From NCBI RefSeq assembly GCF_036785885.1, contig NC_092320.1, forward strand, positions 10,603,557 through 10,667,556: DNA of 64,000 bases, in the 5' to 3' direction. The DNA comes from Coffea arabica. Its lineage: Eukaryota; Streptophyta; Magnoliopsida; Gentianales; Rubiaceae. Below, one piece after another: positions 36,601 through 48,003 of this stretch. A program made the translations under genes and the position numbers. Position 1 is the first letter of the stretch. Every line of letters starts with the position of its first letter. The notes under the pieces are model-generated. The model ran no database searches and was not told where the DNA came from. It saw nothing but the letters and a program-made list of their open reading frames with translations.

Positions 36601-39600
36601 AAATGAAAGGCGCTTATCTGGAAGTTCTCCTCAGCAAGTTAAATTGAAAGGTGACCACTTCTCTTCAGCCGCATTGTCTGAAAGTGAGGAATCAGGGCCC
36701 CCCTCTGAAATGAAGTTTAAAGATAAGATGAAGAAGTCCGATGGCATGGAAGAAAAAGCTGGGCAGAATGTCCAGAAGATGTCAAACTTGATGCTACCAC
36801 CAAGGAAAAAGATTATTAGTGGGGATGACCATGGAGATGGAATTCGAAGACAAGGCAGGACTGGACGGGGATTCACTTCAACTAGGTCCTTAATGCCATT
36901 AACTGTTGAAAAGCTTGGAAATGTGAGAACTGCAAAACAGCTTAGAAGTGCCAGACTTGGATTTGACAAAACTGAAAGGTTTAGCATTTTCTTTCTCTTG
37001 ATTATTCTGGTTATTATTTTGGGCTTATTCGTGCCCTATGCTGCGTTTTTAGTCTAAGTTCCTTATATTGTTTGAATTTTATATTCAGCAAGGCAGGTCG
37101 TCCGCCCACTAGGAAGCTCTCTGACCGTAAAGCTTATACACGTCAGAAGCATTCTGCAGTCAGTTTAGCAACAGATTTTATTGGTGAGTTCAGTCAGAGA
37201 TTTCAATAAAACCTCTCTGGCTGTTCATTATTCTCCATCTTTATTACTTCTTTAATGCTCTTAGTCGGTTCAGATGATGGACATGAAGTACTACTCGCTG
37301 CTGCAAATGCTGTTCCTAATCCAGGTGTAGTTTCAGTCAGAACTTTCTGCATGCATTATGAATCCAAAAAAGTGCATATTATGGTCAATAGAGGTTCTTG
37401 GTGTTGATCCACTTTTCACTGCAGCCCCAGCACTTTCCAGCTCATTTTGGAAGCAGATGGAGCCACTCTTTCGGTTTGTATCTGATGCAGATGTGGCCTA
37501 TTTGAAACAGAAGGTTGTGGCACTTCGCATCTTCAGAAGCTTTTTGCATTATAATAGGATTACTAGCTTATCACTGAGCTCTATGCTATTTTAGAAATTG
37601 GATGATCTGATAGATTGACCTGTCTGCAATATTTAGTTTCTTATTATTGTCACTGGATGTTTTTGTTTTCTGAGATGGTATAAGATTTGGACATGGTAGT
37701 CTTTTGCTTACAATTTCTATTGAATAGTTCTCTTGGTCGCCCTAAGTTTATCCCCATATTTGAATATGTTTCTTTGCATTTTACTTTCCCCTTTGGCCTA
37801 ATCTGTTTGACATTGTAGTTCTGCATACGGTTTCTATTGGATAATGTTTGAGTACACTAACTTCATCCCTCAGTTTGAATATGTCGCTTTTGCTTTTTAC
37901 TTTTACCTTTTGACTGATCTGTTTGGGCCTTGCTTCCCATTTCTATGCTGTTAAGCTTACTAATAAGATGTTTCAACTGAATGCAAAGAAAGAAAGAAAG
38001 TAATCCATCTACTAAGTGACTGCAATTTCAAATTTGAAGAATTTATTTGTTCTGGTGTTTAATTTTTATTTTGATTGGAGTTGATCCGCCCTTGTCTTTT
38101 CTAGTATATAGCATTTCAAAATGGCCAACTTCTTTCACTTTTTATTAAAAATCAAATGTGAAGTTTCATTAACAAAAGTAGAAATTTATGACAAATTGGA
38201 ACCATTAACTATTGACTGCTGATTGCGAATTAATGAATTGTTTGAATCTCTAACTTTGATATTTTCTTTCCTAATGAAGCAGGTAAGAAAATAGAAATTG
38301 ATGCATGAATATCAAGTTAAAAACCCCTTTCCATTTCAATTATAACAACAATTACAAGCATCTGTAAAAATCCGAGCAGAAACTGTTACACAGATGTCTA
38401 ATATCTTATTTAGATATGTTATACCTTGGCTAAAAGGAATTCGTAGAAAATTTTCATGTCTCCATTTTATTTTTAATTGAATAGAAAATAGAATTTTCTA
38501 TTATTTTGATAGAGCACAACATGTCTTGTGTTTCCCCCCGCCCCCCAACAACCAAAAAAAAAAAAAAAAAAAAAGAACTGCAATACAATAAATGAGAAAG
38601 GGGGGATATTAATATCTGCGTCTGTGTAAAGTCAAGTGGCATTTGCATTCTCAACTATTTTTCTAGTCCACAAAATTTAGTTTAGTTGTTATTGAATTTT
38701 CCCCTTGCAGGTGGAGTTTGAACCAACCACGGTGTCACCCATGGTAGCATCTTCAGGGATGGTAAATCCTAGTTCAGTGTCCAATGGTTTTGGGGGTAAT
38801 GAAATTGAAAGACGACTTAAAAGACAATATAGTGAAGATACCCAGGAGCATTTATCCTCTGCCACAAAGACTCTTGAGGATGTCTCCCTCTACCAGAGAC
38901 TGATTTCAGCTCTCATTCCTGAAGGAGATGAACAATTTTGCCACAATGAAAATGAAGACATCAGATTTGATGGTTATGAGTCTGGATTTGAGCCTGAGAC
39001 AAATGTAAAATCAGATAGTTTCTGTTCTCAGCTCTCTCAAAACTCTGATTTATCAGGAAATCCTGCCTCTAATGGTTATTGCATAAGTGCTAACGGGGGA
39101 TCCTTTAATGAGCTCAAACATATTATGCCAGACAATAGCAGTTTGTCCATTCCAGACGCTAGAATTCCAAGCTACAGAAATTCACAAAATGGTTTCCCAC
39201 CAGACCAAGCACTGACGCCTGGCATTAACTGCACTGAGGGTCAGTACAGTAGTATGTCGATAAATGAAAGACTTCTCCTGGAAATTCATTGTATTGGAAT
39301 CTTTCCTGAATTTGCGGTAGGGTTGCTTTTCTTCGTGTTTTCTTGTTAGCAACTTATGCCTTGTTATAGTGCCCTTTACTTCATTATACTTACCTCTATT
39401 CCCTTGATTCTTCTGTCAGCCTGATTCTGCAAATTCTGGGAATGAAGAGATCTCTACAGAAATTAGTAAATTGAATGAGATTTACTATGAACAGGTATCA
39501 TCTGATTACAATTAGAGTACTCTCTCTCTCTCTCTCTCACAATGTGTCTTCCTAGTTTTATGTCATGAGGTATGCTCATAGATGTGTTTTAGGTGGACTA

Positions 39601-41936
39601 TGCTATTCCTTTTTCATGTCTTTTTTGTCTTTGTTATATGGGGTTGGGCATTGGATGTTATGACTTTCATAAGCTAGGCCTTGTTGTCTTCTGTATTTCT
39701 TTAGCTTGATTGGCAGATGTGTTTTGGTATGTTGTTCCATTAAACTCCAATTGTAGACTATTCTCAAGGAGTTGTAGAGCATAATTTTATGCAGATTCTC
39801 TATTTCCACTTGTGTTTGCCATAGTGTGATGCAGCCCTTTGTATTTTTCACGGTCGGGATATTGAGAAACTATTTCTTTCAAGATCATCTTACAGTTGTT
39901 TAATGGTGTTTAGGTTTCAAAAAGGAAGGGTTTAGTTAGCAGACTGCTGAAATCTGCTGTTGACACCAGAGAGCTTCAAGACAGGCAAGGATATTTTTAT
40001 TTACTTTAGCCTCTTAATGTGTATCATGATGCTAACTTAAGTTCTTTAATTCTATTGTAGGGAGTTTGAACAGCATGCTCTCAACAAACTTGTAGTAATG
40101 GCTTATGAGAAATATATGGTAATTTTGATTGTTTTACATCCTTATTTTGATATGCTGCTTTGGAAGTTGACATATGTGTTCATTGCATTTTCATTGTCTG
40201 TCTGATGAATTGAAGAGTGGATGTTAGGTCTTGTTCCAACTGCCCTATTAATGTATTTTGGATGTTGAAGCATAAAGTTGCAACACGTTTTCATTGTATT
40301 TGCAGACTTGCTGTGGTCCTAATGCTCATGGGATGAAAAGTGCAAATGGTAAAATGGCCAAACATGCTGCCTTAGCTTTTGTAAAGAGGACATTGGAACG
40401 TTGCCAAGAATATCAGGAAACTGGAAAAAGCTGCTTTAATGAACCCTTGTTCAGGGACATTTTCATTTCTGGGTGCTCCCAGCTTGGTGATGTCCAAGCT
40501 GATGGTGAATCTGACAAACATGAAGTTAGACCTTCAGGTACTTTTTTGTTGATGCCTGGACTACAAGGATGGGAAGGGGTGAGGAACTTGGGACTTGGAG
40601 CTTGCTTTGCTGCTGTCAGACTGCAGTGGTTTTGTGCCATTTTCTAGACTTTTGACTGGATTGTGATGTAGCATGTTCTTGTTTCAAGGGTGATGGTTAT
40701 GATAATAATTTAGGAATTAGAAGAGGGTAGTATCTAAATAGGTGGTGGAAAGGAATAAGACAACTTATGCTTCATACCTAAACAGAAGAGGTATTTATTA
40801 TTTTGACTTTCTAAATTTGGACATACATTGGTGCTATACATGAACAACTAAGGTAATATGGTGGTCAAGGTGGTCAACTGCTGCTATACTGGCGGACGGT
40901 TGGACTCCCAGCCTTGGGTTTGGCTATAACTTCTACTAATATAGTAGTCCCTGATAATTCTACCTATGCCATAGTAGGGCTGCTACTACAGTGTATTATT
41001 GAACACTAGGTAGACAACTGTTTTGCCCACCTAGGATGTGACAAACAACACATGCTTAACACTAAAGTACATACACTGAATTAAGCAATAAACCACAATT
41101 TGAAGTCCTAAATCAATTCCAGTCTTAGATATTTTTTAGCTTAAGTTTTATTTTGATGGCTTTGGTTTCCTGCATATTATTATCTTTTCATACGTGTATA
41201 TAAATGCTCAGCCAGTATTATTTCTCTTTCTGCAGCTTCTACATGTGCAGAGCAGAGCCCTTCTTCAACCAATCATGACATGTTTTCTGATAACCTCCTG
41301 TCTGCAAATTTAGCTTCAGAACAAATTTCTGGTAAGGAAGAGACCTGGTCAAATAGGGTAAAAAAGAAGGAATTGTCACTTGATGATGTTGGTGGTGGTG
41401 CAATTGCCATGTCACCAGCTGTCACACCAGGTATTGGGAGTTCATTTTCAAGCGGTACGAAGGGAAAGAGGAGTGAAAGAGACAGAGAAGGAAAAGGTAG
41501 TAGTAGAGAGGTTATATCCAGAAGTGGAACAACCAAAATAGGCAGGCCTACATCGGCTAAGGGAGAAAGGAAGTCTAAGACAAAACCAAAGCAGAAAACT
41601 GCACAGTTGTCTGCATCAGTCAATGGCCTTCTTGGGAAGATCTCTGAGAAGCCTAAAGTTACCGTACCTTCAACGCAAAAAACAAGTAATACAAGCTCAA
41701 GTGGCATGGTCAAAGATAAAAATGACTATGGCTTGGATGAACTAGAAGACCCTATTGATTTATCCGGCTTGCAGATCCCTGAAATGGATGACCTAGGTGT
41801 CGCTGATGATTTTGGAGGTCAGGGACAAGACATAGGATCATGGTTGAACATTGATGACGATGCATTGCAAGATCATGATTTTATGGGCCTTGAAATTCCA
41901 ATGGATGATCTGTCGGAACTAAATATGATGGTCTGA
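33655..41936 (+). CDS. Large Ser-rich plant-specific nuclear-type protein (At2g19390/At4g29790-like), 1291 aa
   Basis: Join 33655-34067, 34166-34442, 35278-35573, 35836-36003, 36244-36978, 37089-37183, 37265-37324, 37425-37513, 38711-39316, 39420-39494, 39914-39984, 40061-40118, 40306-40537, 41236-41936; phases agree at every join. The protein starts MSASSKFDLSSNSPDRPLY. It is rich in Ser, Lys and Arg with many basic runs, has no membrane segment, and contains a conserved central part (SSSFWKQMEPLFRFVSDADVAYLKQK) and an acidic tail (DDLGVADDFGG...DDLSELNMMV). I recognise it as the family of Arabidopsis At2g19390/At4g29790, which I recall only uncertainly as plant-specific SAGA-complex subunits. 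No enzyme domain is visible. The intron at 39985-40060 begins GC. A polyadenylation signal AATAAA lies near 42258. Confidence 0.85.
38558..38574. repeat. Poly(A) run in intron 8 of the Ser-rich protein gene
   Basis: A run of roughly twenty A residues preceded by a C-rich stretch (CCCCCCGCCCCCC) lies in the 1.2-kb intron between 37513 and 38711. It resembles the tail of a retroposed sequence, but I could not identify a body or a target duplication. Confidence 0.35.
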
Positions 41937-44900
41937 AGTTGCTTTTGTTGTATATTCCTGTTCAGTATAAATCACAGAGGAAAACATCGTTGTTACCAAG
42001 AAATGACCAGTTACACGGAGATTGTGTGGCGGTCAATATGAAAATTAAGCTATATTTTTTTTCAGATACTAGTGCACTAGTTGATTTTTGAGTGAACCCT
42101 TACAATGTGTTGATTTAGTTCCATTTTCACGTTTTTGACTTCGACTGTAAAAATCTTTTTGTTCACCCTATAAGCTAGTTTGTCTTAGCAGCACTGTATT
42201 TGTTTGTAGTGCTTATAGATCAGAGAACAATGTCCTTGTACATAGAATTTATGTTCTAATAAAATTCGTTTTCATTGGTTAAATTAAGGTGTTTTCTGAC
42301 ATTACTTGCGTGAATTTTACAGTTTCTGTGCTTGGCTAATCTTTATTTCAAGCTTTATTTTCCATAAATAAGAACTAGTTGTTCAATTACATGGCTTTTG
42401 CGTGGTTGAGATTCCTATTGATAGTGTTTCTAGTTTCTTTTGTTTTCAGGATCAGGGAAGGATCATTCAAGTGGAGATACGAACAGTAGGGATAATGATT
42501 TAGCGGAGTATCAATCTCCTTGCAGGTGTCCTTTTTGCAGCATACTGGTTGTATGCAGAAAAGAGGTTAACCTGTTTGTGATAGACCAAACCAGGATACA
42601 AGTTGTTTACTGCCCATCCTTCTGGAATCAAATAATGTTTCTTCTGTCAGATGCTGCACTTGCGCAGCTTATTGCAGAAGTTGGAACATTGCCTTTTTTT
42701 CCAGAATGAATATGCTTTTGAGAACACAAAACTGGTATGTGCTCCTTGCTTTTCTCATTGTCTGCATCTGTTTGTTGTGAGGAAATAGTGCCTTTAATTG
42801 ACTTTGCTGGAATTAAGTTCTCTTGACAGCTTTATTGGATTTTCCATGACATTCCACAGTGCTGGGATTCTTTTGGCACAAGTAAATACCTATAAATGCT
42901 ACAGGTGTTTGTACAGCTTTGTGGCCATGCAGCTTAAAGGTATTATGCCCACAATTATTTTCAGACTCTGAACTTGCTACTATCAGTTAAGTAGGCAGAA
43001 TTATATGAGTCTGTGGATTCAGGATCCTGTTCTTCACCTCTTGACCTTTTGGTGTTTTTTAAACTTTTGTAGAAGTTCATGAAGGAGGCTGTGTTCTAGT
43101 GTCAGAAATGACTTACGACTGGAGGTCCAAACCAAAGAAATTCAGATACAAGTTCCAGCAGTGTATTGTTTCTCAGTATTTCATTAAGGATGTTAGATTG
43201 GAAGATTTCTTCTTCAACATTATGTTAGAACTTAATTTGCATGAACTTTCTATCCTGTTAATGTTAGCCATATATTCTGCGAACTTTCTCCTGAAAACTC
43301 CATATTTTCTGATGGAGTTTACTCGTCTAAGTCTAAACTGAAGCCCTTCATCTGATATTCCTTTTGCTGGCTGCAAGGTATTGATAATTTGGTATGTCCA
43401 TGCAGGGTTTGAACCATTTTCAGAACAATAGCTGGCGTGGCAGCTTCTTGTGACTATAAAATCTCTCTCTCTCTCAACAACTCCCCCCCCCGGGGGGTCT
43501 AATACTTGGTGTGACTTTTTGAAGAATCTCTCTCCACATTCTCAATCTTCTTTATGTAATGTGATATTTGGTGCGAGATTTTGTAATTCAACTTTATACC
43601 AATATACTTTTGTCCCTTGCGTCTTGTGGACAACTATTCAGGTTTCTCAAGTGCTACAACCTTGAAATGTTTTTGTCTTACTGCTGCAGGTGTTCAAGCT
43701 GCCACGTTTATCTCCTATCATCCTTTCCAATTCCAAACCAAGAAAGAAAAAGAGATTTCATTAAGCAAATTTCATCTGTTCGATTTATTGAAGAGTGCCA
43801 GCTTTTGTTTGATCTATGTTAGGTCGACCTGATTTGCCCCATCTGCAGTATGCCCCATAAGAGATTTCCTGATGAGATGGATTTCCTCTGTGGAATTTTT
43901 TCCGTATCATTCACTCTTACATTGTTATATTATGTTTTTCAGCTTCTGACTGTGTCTGGCAATGAATATGTGGTAAGATGTCTTTTTGGCTGTCAAATAA
44001 TTAACAAACCTGCTCTTTTGTTTCTGCTTTTTGTTTACTCTGTATTATTGATGGTTAATTGCAAAAGGAAATTTTCTATTTCACAAGGTTAAGGAATTGT
44101 CAGTTTGATATTTCACTTAATACATATACTTTTTGTTGAGTGGTTCTTGCACACATTTCATGTGCTCATCATACAATTATGTAATGTATACACATCTCAT
44201 CCTGCCATAAAACTGTAGACAAACTATCCACAGCTTTACTGTGAGATTGGGTATGCTCAACCGCATTGGGTTCATAAAGTTGGCTTAGCATTCTAGTGCA
44301 TTGTCTGAATGGGCTTTGAGATGGGTTCTAAGCTTGTTGTTTGAGCTTGAGAAGCATTATGCAAACAATTAGAAAGTGTTGCTGAAATATAACAGATTCT
44401 TTAGCTTAGTGAGAAGGATAGCCTTAATCTGGTTTAGACGTCTTAATCCATATGGAGATATTTTCTGTAATAGCTGTTATTAGTTTATATATGTGTGTGT
44501 GTGTGTGGAAAAAATGTGGTTTACAGCTGTGGGGCTTCGACCGACTCTCAAATCATTGTGATCTACAGCTAACGGACTTTTTCCAGGGTTCTGAAAACTT
44601 GTTTGCATGATTTTTTTTTGTTTTTGTTTTGGTTTTGATTTGTTTGTCTTTCCTTTTTCCTTTTCTGGTTAGGTGCAGTTATCCAAGGAAAAAGGAGCAT
44701 TGCCATGTTCCTTGGATAACTGCACCTAACCAGGAGGAATGATGTCTGACGGATATTTCATGCGAGCTCTTGTTATTTTCTGGGATAAACTCACAGGATG
44801 TCATTTGATGTTTTTGTCTAAACCGAGCTAAGACATTAAATGGCAAGAGGATCTATATTTCGGCTAGCAGCAGCATTTCTGTACCATGTTGTGCTACCTA

Positions 44901-45210
44901 CCTGCCGCACCATTGAACCAATTCACCCATTTTCTAATGCAGTGATAAGGAGGATGCATTTGGTATGGGGTTTATATGTTGTATTGTGACAAGTAGCATA
45001 CTGAGGGATGATGCCTTGTAATTTTTGAATTCTCGTAGTTGTGAGGCTGTTTAGCTCAATTTAACAGTTTTTTTTTTTTCTGCTCTTATATCGTATTCAC
45101 CCCTTTTATGTGTAATTTGGTGAGTAATTTTTGTGTTCTTATAGTTGAGTTTAGTCTGTGGTTGACTATTACTCCTGCCTTTCTACCATAGTTTAGGCAA
45201 GTCTGTAACT
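41937..45210. other. 3' flank and spacer, no gene recognised
   Basis: The first 350 bp are the 3' UTR and end region of the Ser-rich protein gene. Several plus-strand open frames of 60-100 codons occur between 42440 and 44092, one with closely spaced Cys-x-x-Cys (CRCPFC) and another reading ICPICSMPHKRFP. None is long, none matches a family I know, and I cannot join them into a convincing protein. A short TG repeat is at about 44490-44508. Confidence 0.4.
44665..44733. repeat. Perfect 26-bp inverted repeat with 17-nt loop (foldback)
   Basis: Positions 44665-44690 (CTGGTTAGGTGCAGTTATCC then AAGGAA) are the exact reverse complement of 44708-44733. The loop is AAAGGAGCATTGCCATG. A transcript would form a perfect 26-bp hairpin. 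The arm does not match a plant miRNA I know, and a perfect duplex is not typical of conserved miRNA precursors. It may be a recent inverted duplication or a small-RNA locus. Confidence 0.9.
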
Positions 45211-45681
45211 AGGGAATCGTTTGGATCGAGGATTTTGGATCGTTTGGATCGAGGGAATGGGACGAATGGAGAGGATTTTGGGGGAGTTTAGTTTTTTCTC
45301 CCTTTTGTTTGGACTGCATTTTGAGGCTGGAAAGAGGAGCAAAGGAACGGAAAGGATTCAAAATGTTTTTATTAGATTTGATTTCCATCTAAGAGTGGGC
45401 GGAAATAATGGGATGAGGTATCAAATTTACTGCAATAATTTAAATTTTTTTAAAAGTTTTTCTCCTCTTAATTTTTTATTAACTAATATTTTTATTTTTC
45501 CTTTCCTTTCTTTTCCTTCCTCAATCTAAGCAAAACTGTAGTGTTTCCTTTCTACTCCTTTCATATTTAATCCAAAGGCAAGTGGGAACGAAATTACTTT
45601 CTTGTACTTACCTTCCTTTTCCCTCCCATTGGTGTCGTTTCCTTTCTTTTTCTTCCCTTTCCTTCAATTCAAATGGTGCCT
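45211..45681. mobile_element. MITE with imperfect TIRs, 0.47 kb
   Basis: The left end AGGGAATCGTTTGGATCGAGG pairs imperfectly with the reverse complement of the right end AGGCACCATTTGAATTGAAGG (about 14 of 21). A second copy of the motif (ATCGTTTGGATCGAGGG) follows directly at the left end. The interior is low-complexity and AT- or pyrimidine-rich. No target duplication is clear. The ORF at 45221-45529 lies within it and is not a gene. Confidence 0.5.
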
Positions 45682-46008
45682 AAAAATGCATTTTATAAAA
45701 CTCAAATTTGAAATTTGAAGTCTGAAATCATTAAATCATTAAATTATTAAATCGTTAAATATTAAATTTAATACAGTTGAGTGTATATCACATTTAGTGA
45801 TAAGTAAAAAACTTATTATTTATTTTTTGGAGCAAGTTTTGTTTGAAAAATTTAGTGTCAATTAATTAATTTTGATGTTTAATTTTTAGTTATGAAATGT
45901 AGCAAAATATATTAAGATCTGAATTCATTAAATTTAAGTGCTAAATTAGATTATTTAACAAGGCCTAAGTGAGACTAAAAATGAGGCATGTCGGTCAAAG
46001 GCTGAGAC

Positions 46009-46930
46009 CATAGTTATTAAACCCGATCCAGTCCGGCGGTTCGACCGGTCAACCCGGCGATCGGCCACTAAATCGGGCCGATTCTTCAATTGGATCGTTT
46101 CTGCATATGAACCGTTGACTTTTCAACGGATCGACAGTTCAACCGGATTAAACCGGAAACCCGGCCGGTTTTGTGGGCAGACCGGGTTTGAGACAAACAT
46201 TCCCGATTCTTCAATTGGATCGTTTCTGCATATGAACCGTTGACTTTTCAACGGATCGGCAGTTCAACCGGATTAAACCGGAAATCCGGCCGATTTTGTG
46301 GGCAGACCGGGTTTGAGGAAAAAATATTTGTCCAAGCCTTTGCTTGGATTCGAACTTCAGACCTTCGGTATTATTTATGTGTAACTCACCACCAGGCCAC
46401 TTTGTCACTTGTTCATTAATGGCCATTCTTATGCTATATGAATGTTTTGTTAATTTCATCTTTATTTTTTTAAACTCTCCAAAACAAATGTATTTGGAAT
46501 CTTTTAATAAAACTTATGACCTTTATATTCTATAAATTATAAAATAGATTTCAAAAATAACATATTACATAATTTATTTTAAAGACAAATATTGTTTTTT
46601 AAATTTTTTTTGCATTTAAAATTTGTAAATAACCTAGATAATTACAATAAACATCTACACTTGAAGTGTGGTGGATTACTAAGTAAATTTATGTTTTGCT
46701 GATTCTTATATGAATTAAATATTCTATAGCAAATTAAATTAAATGAATATTTGTTATGACATTATTTATTACAATTTATCTCATATATCCTATATCAAAA
46801 TTTATAAAATATAATATTTAAATATATGTAGTGACCCACTGGTTCAACCACTCACCCACCGGTTGAACCAGTGACCCGTTGACCCACCTCCTTCGCCGGT
46901 CTCCTCTCCGGGCCGAGTTTAATAACTATG
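46009..46930. mobile_element. hAT-like non-autonomous element, 0.92 kb, with 8-bp target duplication
   Basis: Ends CATAGTTATTAAACCCG (left) and CGAGTTTAATAACTATG (right) are inverted copies. The flanks GCTGAGAC (46001-46008) and GCTGAAAC (46931-46938) form an 8-bp target duplication with one mismatch, as expected for hAT. Both ends continue with CGGTT/AACCGG-rich blocks. The interior contains a ~118-bp tandem duplication and no transposase. Confidence 0.75.
46078..46318. repeat. Tandem duplication of ~118 bp inside the hAT-like element
   Basis: CCGATTCTTCAATTGGATCG begins at 46078 and again at 46203. Both copies run through GACTTTTCAACGGATCG to GGGCAGACCGGGTTTGAG. They differ at only a few bases. 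The period is 125 bp. Confidence 0.9.
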
Positions 46931-46938
46931 GCTGAAAC

Positions 46939-47994
46939 GACCTCCACAATTTTTTTCTTAGATTTCAACCGGCCCTAAAAGTTAATGGCTATGAAGATCG
47001 ATATTATATTGTGTACATCGTCTGTCGTATATAGAATTTATGAAAATCTTTTATATGTTCGCAATGTATTGAAGATGATTTAAATTATGAATAAATGGAC
47101 TCATATTTCGTTGAATTAAGCAAAATTATTCAGAACAATTCACCTAGCAACATTTGAGCTTTGGGCTCGAGGGATCAAACTAGGGTAGCGAGGAGGAGCC
47201 TTTGGCCCTCAAATTATTTTAGAATTCAATTGTCCTCCTCTAAAAATTTCTAAAATATTATTTATGAATTTAAAATTTTGCCCTTCAAAAACTTTAAAAA
47301 AAATGTTTTATGTTGTAGGTTTAAGTATATTAAAGACCGCTCTCACAAGATATAATTTCTAGCTCATGTATGATTAAATCATCATGGGTTCTTGTCAATT
47401 GCACTTAATATATTCGATTTATGCTCATGTCCTAGAAAAAAAAAACAGTCATATGGTGAATAACGAAGTAATTTTGATGACGCACTTTTACCTGAAAATT
47501 CAGCAATGTATCTGCAACCTTTATCCCCTTAAACATGTGTTCTACATTACTAATGCACGTTTTTAAGGTTTGGTGAGATGAGAGATCAAGGATTTAAACC
47601 TTATCTCCCATCACTTACTACTATATGTGATTGTCATTTTAAATAGCTTAAATCCATACGGATGTATAGTGCATCCATCTGATTCGATGATAGTTCAGTC
47701 CCCGTCGATTTTTCAATAAGCCCAGTTGGACCCTCCGTTTAGAATAGGTTAAAGTAAGAATAGTGATACGTGTAGGGTAGACAAGTGTCTTTTTTTATTT
47801 TCAAACGATAATATAACATTCTGTTGCAGATAAAGCAGTAATACAATTACAAAATTGGAGCAACTGCTTCCATGTCTTTTCTGGCTAAACTAGTCAACCA
47901 AGCAGGAAAGGAATCCCTCCACTGAATTTCATAAACTAACTTGAAGGCAAATTTTGCCAACTCATGGCTGATACACTTACCCTCTCTTTTAAGT
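46939..47994. other. AT-rich spacer, no gene seen
   Basis: I see no gene, RNA or clear repeat boundary here. Confidence 0.5.
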
Positions 47995-48003
47995 TTTAAC
48001 AAA

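Noticed and set aside
43483-43500. C-run followed by G-run (palindromic CCCCCGGGGG)
   Set aside because: Short and may be a homopolymer length artefact; no function can be inferred.
46344-46410. tRNA-like GGATTCGAAC text in the hAT-like element
   Set aside because: No acceptor stem or D-arm can be built around it. The wording GATTCGAAC...CACCACCAGGCCA is a common repeat-family phrase in plant transposons.
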